Shown here piece after piece: positions 12,501 to 28,000 of a stretch of DNA of 64,000 nt (position 1 is its first letter; every line of letters starts with the position of its first letter). Under the pieces are notes generated by a model. It was not told the origin of the DNA, searched no databases, and was given only the letters and a program-made list of their open reading frames with translations. The stretch is taken from assembly GCA_004026145.2 (NCBI GenBank), contig CP034983.1:12495212-12559211 (forward strand), in the 5' to 3' direction. A program made the translations under genes and the position numbers. Source of the DNA: Takifugu bimaculatus. Its lineage: Eukaryota; Chordata; Actinopteri; Tetraodontiformes; Tetraodontidae.

Positions 12501-15500
12501 CTGTGACTGGTTCTCTGCCAGCCACATAGCCTTCAGGTTGAGGTTTGTCAGTGAAAAGGGCAGATTTTGTAATCTAGACAAATGAAGCAATTGGAGAATA
12601 ATGTCAGCAATGTAACCGCAAAATATTGTTCAAACTTATACTACTTTAATGCTAACAAAGATTTACACTTAAATTGAGATATTTTCACAGAACAAGAAAG
12701 ATTGTTTTGCCTTTTTATAAAATATGGATTACTTATATTAACGCTACCTGCAAAAAACGAAATGTTGCCAAGCCATAACAGACGTTACCTGTTTCCGGCC
12801 ACATCCAGCACGTGTAGCTCAGTGGCATCTGCAAGCTCAGCGGGAAGTTTGCCCAAGCGGTTGTCTCTCAGTGAGAGGACATTGAGGCTGGAGCAGCCAC
12901 CCAGCTCTTTGGGTACGCTGCTCAAACGGTTGCGGTCTACATTCAGATTGGTCAGTTTCTTTAGCTTGCCCAGCGATTGAGGAAGTGACTATCAGGAATA
13001 ATGACAGAAAACCAAGTTTAACACAACAGCAGAATACCAATGGACAAAGTGATGTGTTTTTGATTCTTACCTGTAATAGGTTTTCTGTTAGGACAAGCTC
13101 TGTTAGGTTTTCACATTCTCCTATTGAATCAGTCAGATTAGTCATCCTGTTCTGGTCCACCTTCAAGATGGATAGCTGTTTCAGGGAGCCTGAACAGAGA
13201 CACAAACACACAAACATGAGTTATATGCACTGAGAGCCAAAGCACAAACACGAGGCACTTGTCTGAAATAAAATACATTTATTTAAAATGTGAAGCGTTA
13301 AAACAGTCCAGGAAGGTCCAGGCTTTATTTTTCACTGTTGTTAAAATTCCAGTAGGGGGCAGTGCTGTTATTTGTTGGCAATTTCTAATACCTTACTTGC
13401 ATCTGTCAGGGGTCTCACTTGAGCAAGTTCAACCCATTTAAATACATTTAAACACACAAAATATACAAGTTTAATCTATGAAAACACAATAAAAGTTTTT
13501 CTGGTCTGCTACAAACTACACTGATGTGGTGCTGTAACATTAGAGAACTGGAAGCATCAGCCTCGTAAACACGTTCACAGTTCTGGTTATTTTTATTCTG
13601 GCCCCGACTGTAGGTCTTACCTATGCTGTCTGGAACAAACTCCAGAAGGATTCTGTGTGAGCAGCAGGTCAGTGAGAGCCAAAAGGCCATTTAGCTCCGA
13701 GGGAAGCTCCTCCAGACGGTTTTCAGACACGTCCAGACACACCAGTCTCCGCAGGTTCCCTAGCTCCTACACACACACACACACACACACACATACAGTT
13801 ACAACTTAATTCTCTGACTTTAAGATTATGATTAATTTATATTTTTAAAAAAAACAAGTAGGAAGAAGTTAATTATTTGGTCTTACTTCTGGTAATGTAG
13901 ATAACTGATTTCGGTCAAGCCAGAGTTCCCTCAGATTGGGGAGAGCACCAAGGGTGTCCGGCTGGGAAATTAAAATATAGGTTTTTTTTGTTATGACTGG
14001 GACATTAATAAGGAGAAACTGTATTGACTTACCAAATCTTCCAGTTCATTACTGCCCAGATCCAGCTGTTCCAGTTTTACCAGGAAAGAGAGCGAGCTGA
14101 AATAAAAAGGAAGTGCAGGAGGTCACACAACTACGCACCGTAAAACAGCATAGAAGTGACAAATCATTCGTGCACGTGTGGCAACATATGCAAGGAATGC
14201 TCTTAAACCTGCGCCGCTGCACCCATTATTCCTTCCTTTTTTTACCATAACGACATAATTTGCAAGTAAGGAGCGCAATTAAACCCTCAAACCTGACATT
14301 TCAAAATAAGAAAAATCAGTGGCATTTTGCAGTGGAGAGAGAGGAAACTCACGTGGGCAGAGACTTCAGCAGGTTCTCCCTGAGCTCCAACGTCACCAGG
14401 TTAGCTAAACTGCAAAAGGAGGGGTTCGAGTGAAAAGAGGGGTCGGAGTTGGCAGATTTCAACGGCAGAGTGGGGGAGGAAGGAGACACAGACACAGGTT
14501 GTTTTGTCAGATGGCAAGTCTGTTCATCTGCAGTCCCTGGCATGGTGAGGGGTCTCTTCCATCTGTCTGAGCAGAGCAATGGCCCAGAGCCCACAGGCCT
14601 CTCTCAGCCCACTGGGCAGTATTATTATTATATACTATGACTACAATCCTCTGAAAACCCGAGTATAAATACTCTTCATTATGTATAAGAATAATGTTTA
14701 GTCAGTAATCTTTGAAAATATTTTGGGGAGCAAAGCTGTCAAATGAAATTATGTCAGTAAGCTGTTTTAATGCATACGTACTTTCCAATGTCATTGGGTA
14801 ACGTCTGCAATGACACATCGTTGAGTGCCAAGTGAGCCAGCGTTCTGAGTTGAGTGAAGCCATCTGGCAATCTAAGCAAAACACAGGAGAAAAATTATGA
14901 ACAGAGATTCTTGTTACACAATTAATAGGATCACTCCAGTCTCACACACTAATAAGGAACAGCTATTCAGTCGGGAGATCCTTATTTGATCAAAAATCAC
15001 ATGGACACCCGGGAATATGTTCATGATCTGTGCGTAACCGTGGCCTAAATAAACTGACTCAGTCAAGATGAAATGATTTTGTGTGCTGGGCAACTCACTG
15101 CCACCGTCATATGAGAAAGTAATAGAATTAGAAGACTTACTGATGCGCTATGTTTTAATTTCTCACTGCTCCATTAATGATGAACAGTTATGGTTTGTTT
15201 TTCTGGCACTTACCTGGATAGGGGGTTTCCACTGAAATCTGCAATCTCCAAAGCTCTGCAAAATTTAATGCTCTCGGGGATCTCAGGAATGTCTATGAGA
15301 GAAAAAAAGAAGGTGGGGGAGATGAGAATCAGCGCCATGGACACAGAGCACAGGAGCGTGGGTCACATTGCAGAAATGAATCATTTTAAGTTGTGTGCAA
15401 TGGCAGCCAGATGGTCAGGAGTGGACCAGGAAAAACAAGAGACAAAGCAGAAACGGGGTTAAAGGGTAGCATTAAAGTCGTTCTTTTAAGCCAAGTAATA

Positions 15501-18500
15501 ACAGAGATGAACATATTACAGCATCAAAGCACCAAGCGGAATTCATTTTCTCTTCAAGCTGAAATATGTACAGGATTGCGCAACTTATGGAATGTTATTA
15601 TTAAAACACTGATATATATTTTTCAAACGGCTCATTATGGTGTGCATAGCAGACGAAATGTAACCAGCTGGCCTGACCAGGTAAATAACTCCTCCTGCTT
15701 GTTCCCACAGGTGCAGGTTAAGAAATCCCTACTGAGCTGAGCACGCTGTGACGCATATCTGGCTCAGCATCGTGCAGAAGGAGCTGGCCATGAGACGGAT
15801 GAGGGGGCCTTTAAAGGCCACTGCACACAAAGTGCAACATAAGCCGCAGTGCTCCAGTGCAAAAGCACGTCATTCTCAGGGAAAGCACAGATTCAGCCAA
15901 CAAAATCTTGCCATCATTTCAAGCAACACCTCACATTAAAGGGGATGTTCCATATTGTCATTGGTGTCCTGTGGGTAACGTGTGTGTCTGGGTACCATTT
16001 CTGGAGATGTCCAGCTCCACCAGCTGCATGAAATTGGCCACCTCGGGTGGGAGTCTCTGGATCTCATTGTCACTAAGGCCGAGCTTCCGGAGGTTCAGTA
16101 GTCTGAAGAAAGGCTGTAAAGACAGAAGATACAGAGTGTACAAAAGTCAATTCTCATTGCTACTGTCACAAAAGTTTTTAAGCACCTATTGAAATGTCAG
16201 AAATGAGTACAAGTGAGTTTAGACGCTGAGTATATTTCTCTTCTTGCTGAAACATCTGTAAAGTGATTAGCCAGCACATCCTGCATATTCAAGCGCTTCC
16301 CAAGAACAGGTTGTTAAAAGCATCCCATCATCAGATTCCTGAGCAATCTTCCTTAATACGCCAATGCAAAGCTAATAGCAAGGTTGTTGATAGCCAGACT
16401 GAGGAGAGTACTGTGGCAGCCGCTTTGCCAAATGCTTTCACAAGAGCCGGTTTGTTGGACATGACAGCATTCACAAACATTCCTCTGTGTATGCACTTGA
16501 GTATCTCTTAGTGTTAGAATGGACTGACAAGACAGGCTGGCAGGGAACAGCATGACTATCGGACCAAAAGCACTTATTAAAGCCTCAAATGGCGGATAGT
16601 TGTACAGGCCATAAAAGAACCGCAGTTAACGTTAATGTAGCGTTTTTAAATGCTCTCCCAAGAGGCCTTACTTAAAAGGCCTTTGTCAAAGAAATATAAA
16701 ATCAAGTTCCAATGCCTCTGATTTGTAGACCATAAAACTGACAAACTTTATACGAGAGTGAGATGACTACAGTGCAGAATAATGCCCGATGAAGAAAAGC
16801 TGGTGTTTGTCTGGGTAGCAGGTGAAATGTATCAGATGACAGGAACAGGAAACAGGAGCTGCGCAGACATGTGACTAAAAGCAAAGCTGCTCAATGGGAG
16901 ACAGCACTGCTGGTGGGAAGGGTGACAATAGATGAGTAGGAAGCAGATTAAAGAACAAGAACCTTCAATCAACCTATATTAAGCATTCTGTCCATTTTCT
17001 TAGACAACAAGAATTTTTTTTCCTGCATGTTATATGAAGCACTCCATTGCATTCCTGTCTCAATGTCACACAGAGCTGGATCAATTGAGAGTGTAACGTA
17101 GGAGCAGTGGACTCCAGATCTGTCTCCCGAGCAGCACAACAAGTACCTTGCTGTATGTAAATAAAACAATGGAGACGCAGGAGTGTCGTGCAGGTCAAAA
17201 GGCCATTTGGAACAAGTGGGAGCCGTGGGATTTACTGAACTCCAAAAGTCTTTTCACTGTGAGCCACAGCAATCTGCTCAGTCTTTCATGCAGCTTTACG
17301 AAAATTGCTCTTCTGTGTGTATGTGTGTGTGTGTAGAGTGTAATTAATGACACAGAGGTGTTATTGGGCAGTACTGCCAACAGGGGGCAGTGTGGCGTAT
17401 ACAGAGCACTTAGAACACCTGTCTGGACACGTTTACAGCCCAATGTGATGATGAAAAAATCGTTTGGTTTTTGCATGATAGAGGTGGATAAAATTTGTAT
17501 CCTCAAGCGGCTCTTTTCATACTAAAAAATTGGAAACTTGGGCAGTTTTGGGTCTCATTTGACCAGTTATATAGCTTGGCGGCATAGCCTCCAGAACATG
17601 ATTCATTCTTAGATGTCATGCAGTCTTTGGTCAATGCCGTTAGTCAGCGTGTGTACAAACGCGCAAGTAAGCTTGTCTTCAGAGCTTGTCGAGAGCTTTT
17701 CCTATGGACGTTACCATGCATGTGTCAGGTCTTTCAACTATTAGGTTAACAAGCGTGGATATTTGTGCGACGTGCGTATTACCAAGGTTGGGTGTTTGTT
17801 TAAGAGTGTTTAAGATTATGTTTATGTGTGCAGAAAGAGGTTGTAAATTTACAGGGTGGAATGTTGATGTTTGGAGAGCATTCCTCACAGGAAGCACTAA
17901 AACATGACTGTGTGCATGCAGTGGAGTGCACGTTGCTGGTAGCAGTAATGCTCCGTGGTAGGTACAGTCTGGAGGGGTTTCACAGGGACAGCAGTGTTCC
18001 AGTCAAGTGACTCCATTTAGCTGGTAGGCTCCTTCCAATAATGCCATCAGACTACAGACAGTTTAGTGTGCATCAGACCAGAGAATTGTCGAGATTTGTC
18101 AAATACAAGTTTTTTTTAAAAATAGTTCATTTGCACACCACGGAAAGATTAAACTCTTAATCAATTCTTCCATCTTTAGCTAAAATGCAGATTCAAACTT
18201 CAATAAACATCCATTCTTCCTATAAGCCCTGTTTTTATGTTTTACTCTGACATACTTCCTTTCCTCTTGGAGTGGAATTCCTATTCACACATTCCAAAGC
18301 CTCTTAATCTTGTGCCAAATCTACCCGGTCGGCCTAGCCTGCATGTCCCCTCCATTCCCAATATCAATTCCCTCACAATGAGTGCGCAGGGACACACACA
18401 CACACATACACACACACACAGGGTTAGGGGCTCACAAAGAGGGGAGAGAGGAGCACATGCTTTTGTGCTGGCCTGCACTATTCCAGCATCCGGGGGAAGA

Positions 18501-21500
18501 AAAAACAGGGGATTTGGTCGGCTGAGTATCTTGGTCTTTCAAGCCTGATTATTGCCTGTTCATTTCCATACACACTCATTGCTTTCATATAACCTCAATG
18601 GTATCAGTAAACTTTACGGAAAAATTCCCTTTTGCTTCCAAGGCAATATGTATAAACTCAAAATGATCAAACCTTATGCACAAGAATGACCCCCCTTCCT
18701 TTGCTCTACCTCTCTGGGTTCCCTCCTTTTTCCTCGGCAGAAGGACAAAGGCCAAGCAGGCAACCCCACATAGTGCTGTCCGTCAAAGGGCAGCTCTCAC
18801 TGCAGCCCCCTGTGCGGACCAGCCTGGGATTCCTCTTTGTCTGAGAGGACACTTCGAAGGAGAGAGAGGGAGACAGCTAGAAATTGAAGGATGAACATTT
18901 GAAAGAGGGACAACAAAAGACAGGATTTACTGAGAAAGACAAGAAAGATGAGTGGGGAGAACACCGTGGAGAAGAAAGGCAAGGGTTTGAAAAGTAAAGA
19001 GCTGAGAGAAAGGAACTAGAGGAGGATTATTAATGAAGAATAAAGGCTAAAGAAGGGATTCCCACATTTGGAGGCTCTGCTAATGGATAAAGTGACCTCA
19101 GTCACTCACCATTCTAATCATTTTAACAAAGAGTAAATGTTGATATTTCCCCCCACTGACGATACAGTATGTACTGCAACCTCTGAGTACCACCCAGATG
19201 TGTGGCAGCTGTGACATGATGCTCTGATGCCTTTAATTTACAGCAAGCTGTCAACACCTCCAGACTTAAATGCATAGGGATGATGTCCAGTGGACACAGC
19301 CCCCAGTGGGAATTTTACAAACAATTATTTAGATAGATTAGGTAACCAATTTTTAAAAAGAGAAAGAAGAAAAACACATTAGCTCAACAACGCAACCATC
19401 CACCCACAAGCTAATAAGCAACATCCCATTTCCTGTGGCATAACCCACCGTCTCCCACACACTGAGCAAAGGCAGCGTCCTTTTGTGAGGCGGAAACAGA
19501 GCTCAGAGACAGGAGGCTTTAATTGCTGCAGGGACTGAAAGCTCCAAAAAAATAGTCTGTTTTCCCTTTGTCACGCTGAGGTGTTGACAGTAGATTGATG
19601 AGAGATATTCAAATATAATTTACCAATATAAAAGGACAAAATAAAGGTGTCTGACTGGGCTGCGCCCATATCTGTGTGCATGTTAGCGTTTAAGTGGCTT
19701 CTTTAGTGGTAAGTTCATTATCTGGGGCCGAGACCTGCACAGGCCACACAGACAGCAAGGCGTGGCGAGCGGCTGGCGGCGAGCTAACTCCCATGTGCGT
19801 GCACCTGTGCTCGTGACTTTGATGTGTGCCGAGCGCAAACACAAAGAGCCGGCCTCGGAAACGTCTCTTCACCACTGCATATTACCAGTTTAACCACAGC
19901 ATCCATCCCAGTTCTGTCAATTAGAGGGTACGAGGAAATAAATGCTGTACATAACCACCGAAAACAAGATATTTTGGAATAATTCTGCCCTTATCAGTGC
20001 AGGCAAAGCTCCCATCGTGACAGATAAGAACAGTCAGGCCGTGTTTGATGAGTAAATGATGGCTGTCGAGTAGCTGAATGAGCACGACTCGTTGATGACT
20101 AAATGATGATATCCTGAAAAACAAGGAATATTATGCAGAGATAACAAGAACTGATGAGGAAAGGGAATAACTGAAAATAGATAGCCACTCACAGCATTTC
20201 TGAACCACCAGATGGTTAATCATCAACCATAATGGCAACAAACTTTGTCTCCATTTTGCAAACTGTGGCACTTCAGCGGAGCTCTGAAATGTGCGACTTG
20301 GATTTTTCAGTTAATATAACTTAATCATAATTTTCATGAGATTCTCTAACTCCCGAATACACACGACACGGGTTTGCAGTTGCGAAACACTATATTCCCC
20401 CCGTAAAATGGATAGTGCCGTTAATGCTTTGATGTGTGGTTAAGCACTCTGGAAAGAGGAAGGGCGACTGCTCGCTGCTGTAAAGCATTTTATAAATAGA
20501 ACGCTAATCCCTCCGCTGTTTCCATATTGGTGGGCTAATCACTGCTTTGGTTACTAAAACTAAGTCAGTAATAACACACCACTAGTCCAGGGACACCATG
20601 TGCACCACTTTGTAAATATAAACAATGAAGGCGAGTTATTGAGGGAGTTAGCGCTCTGTTGTAGGCGAGATTTGCAACTCAAATCAGATTCAAAAGAGCT
20701 GATCTTCCCAGAACTCCGACTGACTAAACTCAAAGAAAACCAGGATGGACGGAATGATGAAGAGGAGCGTGCACACCTGTCTGGACACGTTTACAGCCCA
20801 ATCTGATTATGAAAAAATCGTGGAGCGTGCTGCAGCCCTGCGAACGAAGGGTCCCGCTCGAAAGCAGGTGTAAATGCAACCTCCAACACCAAATCATTTC
20901 CATGGGGAGTTATCTTCGATGAACAAACGGCCTGAGATTGAGATTTTTCCATGACAGTCTCACAGAGAAGGAATGAATGACTTCAGAATCAGATCAAAAA
21001 CTTTAAGGGAGGCTCTCCACCTCCCCGTTATTGCACGCTCTCCCACAAACATGACACAAATCCAGTAGCTCTATTGTTTATAGTCACAGAGGACGTTCCA
21101 CTCTTTCCTGGATGGGATGGATCCGGTATGTGCTGCTTTTGGATGAACGGAGACGAACTAGTGCCGCAGACATAAACAAAAGTGGTGTTCAAAAGTCAGG
21201 TTATGTTGTTGAAAAAAGGCCGTTTAATAAGGATTTCAAATGCCATCTTTACAGGTAAATAGAGCCTCATGGCTTGAAAATGTATGGAAAGTTGTGTATA
21301 TCACAAGCCCACAAACACACTTGGTACAATCCGTGCATTGTGTGCACCGGGGCTGCGGCCCCCCTCCCAGGATCATGTGGCCCAGTGTCTATCGTTTTCC
21401 AGCAACGGTCAGGCATTCTCCTGCTGCTGCCAGCTCCACCGTCCTCTTTACATTTCTCTCTCAGGAATGTTCCCTGACCGCTTGAAACCGACGTGGAAAA

Positions 21501-22037
21501 GTACAACTAGGGACAGGCCATAGCCTGACTCCTTTCCCATGGAATTTTAAAGTCTGACTGACCAACAGAGGTTAATTTGTAGCGAGAGAGAGAAAAACAT
21601 TTAGGAGGACATATTTAGAGGTGTATACGATTCCTCTGGAGTACAAAGGCAACAACTCAGTCATAACGTTCAAATTCGATTTTATTTCTCAGACCATGGT
21701 TACTTTTAAGGCTGGAAGACGAGACCAGATAATATTTGGCATTAATGGACTTTATGAATGGAGCTTATCTGAATGACAGGATCCGACAAATCTATCAGCT
21801 TCATTTGGATCCAACAAACCTGGACCTCATTAAAGCCCCCTGATGTTATAAAAAGTATAAATACCTATTTTAAAGCCCAAACTTTCACCTTTGTGGGGTG
21901 TGGCTGTAAAACCTCGTCCCCTCTGATGTGAACATATCCAGATTTTAAGAGTAAATGAGCGTCTTGCTTCTTTGTAATATATTTGGACAAGAGGCCAACG
22001 TTGTGTTAAAGGTACATTTGGATCAATGGATCAAGCA

Positions 22038-22091
<54 letters not shown>

Positions 22092-25000
22092 ACCCCAGTG
22101 ACAGGGAAGTCCCAGCTCATCTGGCATCTCTCCTTGACAACCCGGAGTAAATGCAACCACCTCCCAGCTCTGACGGTTCCATAACCTTGGAGACGAGTTC
22201 ATTAATGTGCCCTTGGAACAAGGAAGCAGGAACCTCCTGGGTGGTATTTAGTCTGCTAGGAAAGTAAAAACTACATTTGTTGACTTCATACATGGCTGCA
22301 TCTTTCCGACCCCCCCATTGCTTTATTCATTATTTCTTTTCCTTGTTGTGATTTTATACACATTGGTCCAGAAGTGTGCCCAGTGGTTAGCCTTAAGGCT
22401 AATCTTCTATGATGCTGCTACCTTAGATTACAAGACCCCGATAGTTTGTCATGGAGACACTATAATTACCTTCTGCACACCGTTCCCACATGACTCCAGA
22501 AGAGATTAACATCAGGAAGAACTGAAACACCAGCCCTAAGCCCACCGACAAACACGTGCTAATCCTTTATGGATATCTGTAAAATCCCTTTTCTAACATC
22601 ATGGAGGTGCTTTGTGATCTCATAACTAATAATACACTAGAATATCTAAAAAAAAACACTGCTTTTTCAAGCACAGATAGCCCATTTTGTAATTTTTCTG
22701 CCTGTGTCCTTGATCATGATTATGCAGTCTGATTGGCAGCAAATGTCAGACACTATCATAGTTCACAGAGACCTGAAGACAGCTGTAAACCTGTCCATCA
22801 GTCCTGCTGCCGCCTGCAGACGTTTGTCCCCAGACACGCAAATGGCAGAGCTGATGCGAGTGAAATATGATCCTGGGGTCCAGGTGAATAATAGAAAATA
22901 AAAAAAGATTGTCCTGCGTTTGCAGAATTCGAGTCATGTGACGGAGCCCAAAGTTTATTTAGAGCAGTTCCAGAGTCAAAGTCAAGGTTTGGAACAAGAG
23001 CATGCTGATAATGGACACAGATAACAGCACATGTGGGAGTTATTCTCATGAAAACTGACAAATCTGACAAACGTCAAAGCTCCGTCAGCCTGTTTCTGCT
23101 AAACGCAGCTTATTCACTGGTACTGACGTGGAACCAACGCTCTCCGGGCCCTCTCGGCACTCCCATTTGTCCTTACAGTCTCAAAACGTCCTTTCCCTCT
23201 CTAAAATGATGTTTAACTGTCTTGAGAATTTAACTGAATTCAGAGAATTCAGTAGTCAGCATCTACTGTTTGAATAACTGAAAGGCCTGTGTGGGTTTCA
23301 CCTAGAGGAATGTGAAATGACTTCAAGAGTGCGTGCGTGTGTGTGTGTGTGTGTGTGCGTGTGTGTGTGTGTGTGTGTGTGCAGGCAGTGCCTATCGGGA
23401 GGTAATGCAAACTCCTGGAGATTCCAGGCATGCCTGTGTTTCCTCTGAAGTCATGTGATGGAGAGCAAACACAGCTACGATGTGTTAATTACACAGTGCA
23501 CAGAGGCTTCACACGAGATGAACTGCACCATTAGAGAGCTGGGCTCCGTATTTCAGCATTTTAGGGTGCTTGAGCCATTTTAAATCCACGGCCGCCCGGG
23601 CCTGCACCAGTTATTCCATTGGCATATCATTCCAGCTCAATGCAGGTTTCCATGTACAAAACACTATTTTCCCTCTAATTCCCGAGACTCTTCCTGTCCA
23701 CAGTGCTCAAACTTGATCCTGTTGGGAATTCAGTTATAATTTATACCTAATAACAGGTAATGGCCATGAATTACAGCTGTCCATTTTCTCCAGGCCGTTA
23801 CTGATTCTCTGGTTGCCCATCATCAGCGTGAGAATGTCAATTTCATGTGTGCACGCTGCTCTGCTGCTTGCAAAAGGCTCATGCTGTGTTAGAACGTTCA
23901 CGCTTGTTGACAGAAAGACTGGCCTTCCGCAGCCCTATTAGGAACCTCAGTCATGTGGGACGGCGAATCCTGCACCATATTGTGTTTGCTTAGGAACCAG
24001 TTAATCAGCAGTTTGAGTCATTTAAAATCTTGTGTTTTCAATTCTGAAGAACGGTAAAATATTTCCACACAGGAGGTCCTGACCTACTTATATTTTTAGT
24101 GACAGAAACAATGTGTTGCCCTGGAGAATTCTTCCTACAATACCAGGCATACGGCCCCAGTGTTCTTTCTTCTGTTACGTAATCGTGTGGGTTGAAAGAA
24201 CCAGTTCCAATAATTAATTCTTTCTGTCAGGACTTTTACCGTTGACCATCTCAACATCTTACTCATGCAGGAATTCATAAATACCACCGAGGAAGGCTTC
24301 TCTTTTTATACAAAATACGACGTCATGTAGTAAAATGACGACATGACCATCATCATGATGTGACTCTGCTTCTGTCCAACAAGAATGGGGTTGTTGGGCT
24401 AACACGGAGGTAAAGGCAGTGACCCGTTGCCTCACCTGTGGGTCTTATTAGGGCCTGGCAGGGGTCCAGTTTCTGTGTGTGAGGGAGGTGTTTAACGGCG
24501 AAGAGTAGTCGACATCAACACACGTTTGACTTCGCCACAAGAAAGATGCCATTTTAGAGAAATCCCTGCCTTCACTCCCACATACTGTTTAGACTGTCCG
24601 ATTTATTTTTGTCCACGCAAGTATAAAAGCATGTTTGCAAATGACGTTCGTCTGTTCCGAGTCACACTTTATAAACACTCTTTCCTGAAAGTTATTCCGC
24701 ACGGCGCGAGAAGCGGCCAGGCCGACAGAGACAGTCCCGATAAGGAAGCCAGCAGAGATGCTCCACGCGCCGGCGCTCCGGCCATCGTCTCTCTCGCTTT
24801 TTTGTTGACACCAAAGTCGAGATAAATAACGGGAAAGGCTGATAAGAAGTAGAACTGCGATGTAACAGGAAATCAGATCGCTGAAACAAAACATACAGAT
24901 TTCTCTTAAAACAGGTTGTGACTGGACATCAAGTAGACTAAATAATTAACTAATGATTAACGAAAACAGGGCATTCCACGGCTCGCCTGATTATCCCCAC

Positions 25001-28000
25001 GTCCTCTTGGCGCTCCCAACTAACAGGAATCAACAAGAACAACACGGAGGACCACAAATCAGACCCGGTGTCTCCTCACCATCGGTTACAAATCACCAGA
25101 ATGAATGGAACCCCCCCGATAATGATGTGAACAACCCAGAATATCGGCGATGTCTGAATGACCCGGCCTGGGCCGGCCGCGTGTGGCCTGCAGATAAAGG
25201 GCAATATTTATTCGTGGTCGGTTTAAGTGCCATCTTGGGTGACCTTTTCCCTCCCCACCGACACCACCACCCTGACAGATTAGCCTCAGAGGACCGCTTG
25301 TGTAAATAAAAGCAGGGGTCTTGGTCTCCAGCACGGCCCAACGGATCACAAACCACACCCTGGGATGAAAATGTGGCTCCATTAATGATTTCAAATGCCA
25401 CACATTCACCCACTGTGGGGGTGTTTTCAGTGGCAACTGCTACGATCCAGACAACAAGCAGCTGCTGAGGTGGTTAGCCATTTCTCCCAGTGTTTGCAGA
25501 TTGGGTTGTGGTTTACTTTTCCTTTCCTCCTGAGCATTTGATTGTATATATTTGAGCTGCGGTTCCAAAAAAAAAAAAAAAAGAAATATCTCGCCCGGGG
25601 TTATACAACTACATCCAAACAGGCTATCGCAGCGCTCCGCCAGCCTGGGAAATCACCAAAGGTTTAGCAGAATTCTCCAGTAAAACGTGCGTTAGCGCTG
25701 ATGCCTCCACCTGAAAGAGCCCCAGCTTTCTCCCTTAATGTACCCCTGGACTAAAATGCAAACACCCCAACGCCATTCTCTCTCCCTCACACCCCTCCTT
25801 TTACTCCCGTCTCACCAGATTGGGGGGGGGGGGGGCAGGATGTGACACCAGCTGGTCGTCAGCTCAGACAAAGAAACCTGCTGAATGTGCTGTTGCATCA
25901 AAAAGAATCTGCCTCCGTGCTTTGCCGATTCTTCATGCTCTCAATGTTTCTGGGCCTCGTTTATGTTTCAGCAACTCCTTTTCTCTAAGGAAGGCGTTCA
26001 GCACCGTGAAAACACCCACACGAATCACCTCAGATCCATGTAATCTCCTAAATAGGAGCAACTCCGCCGTCAACGTGCTTATTGAAGCAGGAGAGAGAGT
26101 GGGGTGAGAAAAGGCTGAACTGGAGGGAGGTGGGACACAAGCTATTTAGAATTAGACAATCATGAAATAATGGAAAGAAAATAAAGTTCTCAACGACCAA
26201 GTGCAAAGTGAAGTGGGATGCTTTTTTCTTTTCTTTGTTTTTTAAACCCAGGGCTGAATACAGACAGGTCTTTTGATTCTTATCAGCACAATTTAGATGT
26301 GAAAAGCAGATCCCAGAGGAAACCACCCCTGAGACACGCTGCAAGAAGAGGGGAGGGGGTCCAAACCGAGGTGCTGAGGGACATTTTCATGGCCGGATGA
26401 ACCCCTAATCTGCCCTTTAACTGCAGATCTTTTATCACATATGCACAAACAGACAAACACACGTGGGGGGGGGGGGGGGTATTCCTGGGTTTGAACAATG
26501 CACCAGTCATTGTTTTTGCAGGCAAAAATACAAAAACGGCCCAACTTTACACGCTGCAGATAGCGGTGACAGGTTGGGACTTCTCCAGTTTCTGGGAATG
26601 TCTAAGATTGCAATTGTAGCTGCACAGGCCTACTGGCAAAGAACAGGGAGCGATATCCTGGAAACCTGTTTCACAAAGTCTGGTTGAGACACACCCATCA
26701 GGAGCTGGTTCCCTATTTCAACAAGAAAAAAGTCCAAACAAAGTACAACTCTAAAAAAACATTGTCTCCTGAAAAGCTTTAGGGTGTAATTAGTCTTTAA
26801 AGTTATCATTTGAGAGAGAATATAGCAGCGGGCTAATGTGTACCGGGCCAAGGGTAATGTGGTGCACAGGAGCAGCCATGACACTGGATATTTGGGAAGG
26901 GGTGGAGGCAATCAGAGTTGTGAATGGGCCTCATTGTAGCCTGTCATGGGACTCGAGTACAGCTAAAAAGATAATTCCCTCTTCCTTAGGATGATATGCG
27001 GGGAAGGAATAGCTTCATCGGCACAACGAGAGGAGACTACAGATCACATAAGCGCATTTAACGGTGGTGCTCGTGACCAACACGTCACATACATTTTTGA
27101 GGACAAATTACAGACACTTGACGTTTTGATAAATGATGTTAGAGTCCTAGAATAGATCATAGATAAATTTGAGGAGAATCATCCAAGTGAGGCATTACCT
27201 TAACAACTGACCAAACAAATGCAAACGAGTCAGCGTTTCAGGTTTGGTTGCTCAGTCAAGTGGAGACTGGTGAGTCAGAGTGAACTTAAAAACACCAGGA
27301 CGTCTAAATCTCCATCTGTTCAACGTCTTAAACCCCAACCAATGCGCTCTAGAACGACAGCGACAGCTTAGTTCTTTAGTTACCCGAGCAAACGTTTCAT
27401 TAAGTGAAAGATGGGGATCGAAAACGAAGATTCAAACAAGTGGTCCTATTTTGACTCCTCTCATCCTTGACACGTCCCCTGTTTGTTCCACCAAGAGGAA
27501 TGAAAATAGAACCATAATAGGTAGAAGCAAGTGGTCAAAGTGCAGCTGCTGGAGCGTGCGCCACATTAATGTGCGGTTGCTTTTGAGGAAATGCGTGTAA
27601 AGAAATTGTGTCTGGCCCTAGAAACTTGCAGAAGTGGAAATCAGTTTTACACCCTCCTTTTTTAGAGACGGTTCGGGAATATTCAAGTTGAGACGAGACT
27701 GGACGGATAGCCAACAATCGCTGCACGGATTTTTGGCTCAAGGCGGCAACGCCGTTCATCATACCGTCGATGTCATTGTTCAAACCTTATATGGGTCTGA
27801 CCCCCCCCCACACTGCGCCCCCACTGATGCCCCGTTGAGTCTACGTACTCGCCACCACCACGCAAGGCGACGTCCACGCGCTTTCATGTTAGCACGACAG
27901 AGATCGTCTCGCATTAAATGACTCTGCAGAAAAAATAAGGACGTCACAGCATTTTGGAAACGGACTTGCGATAATCCGCCAGGTGTTTAAGTGGAGGCCT

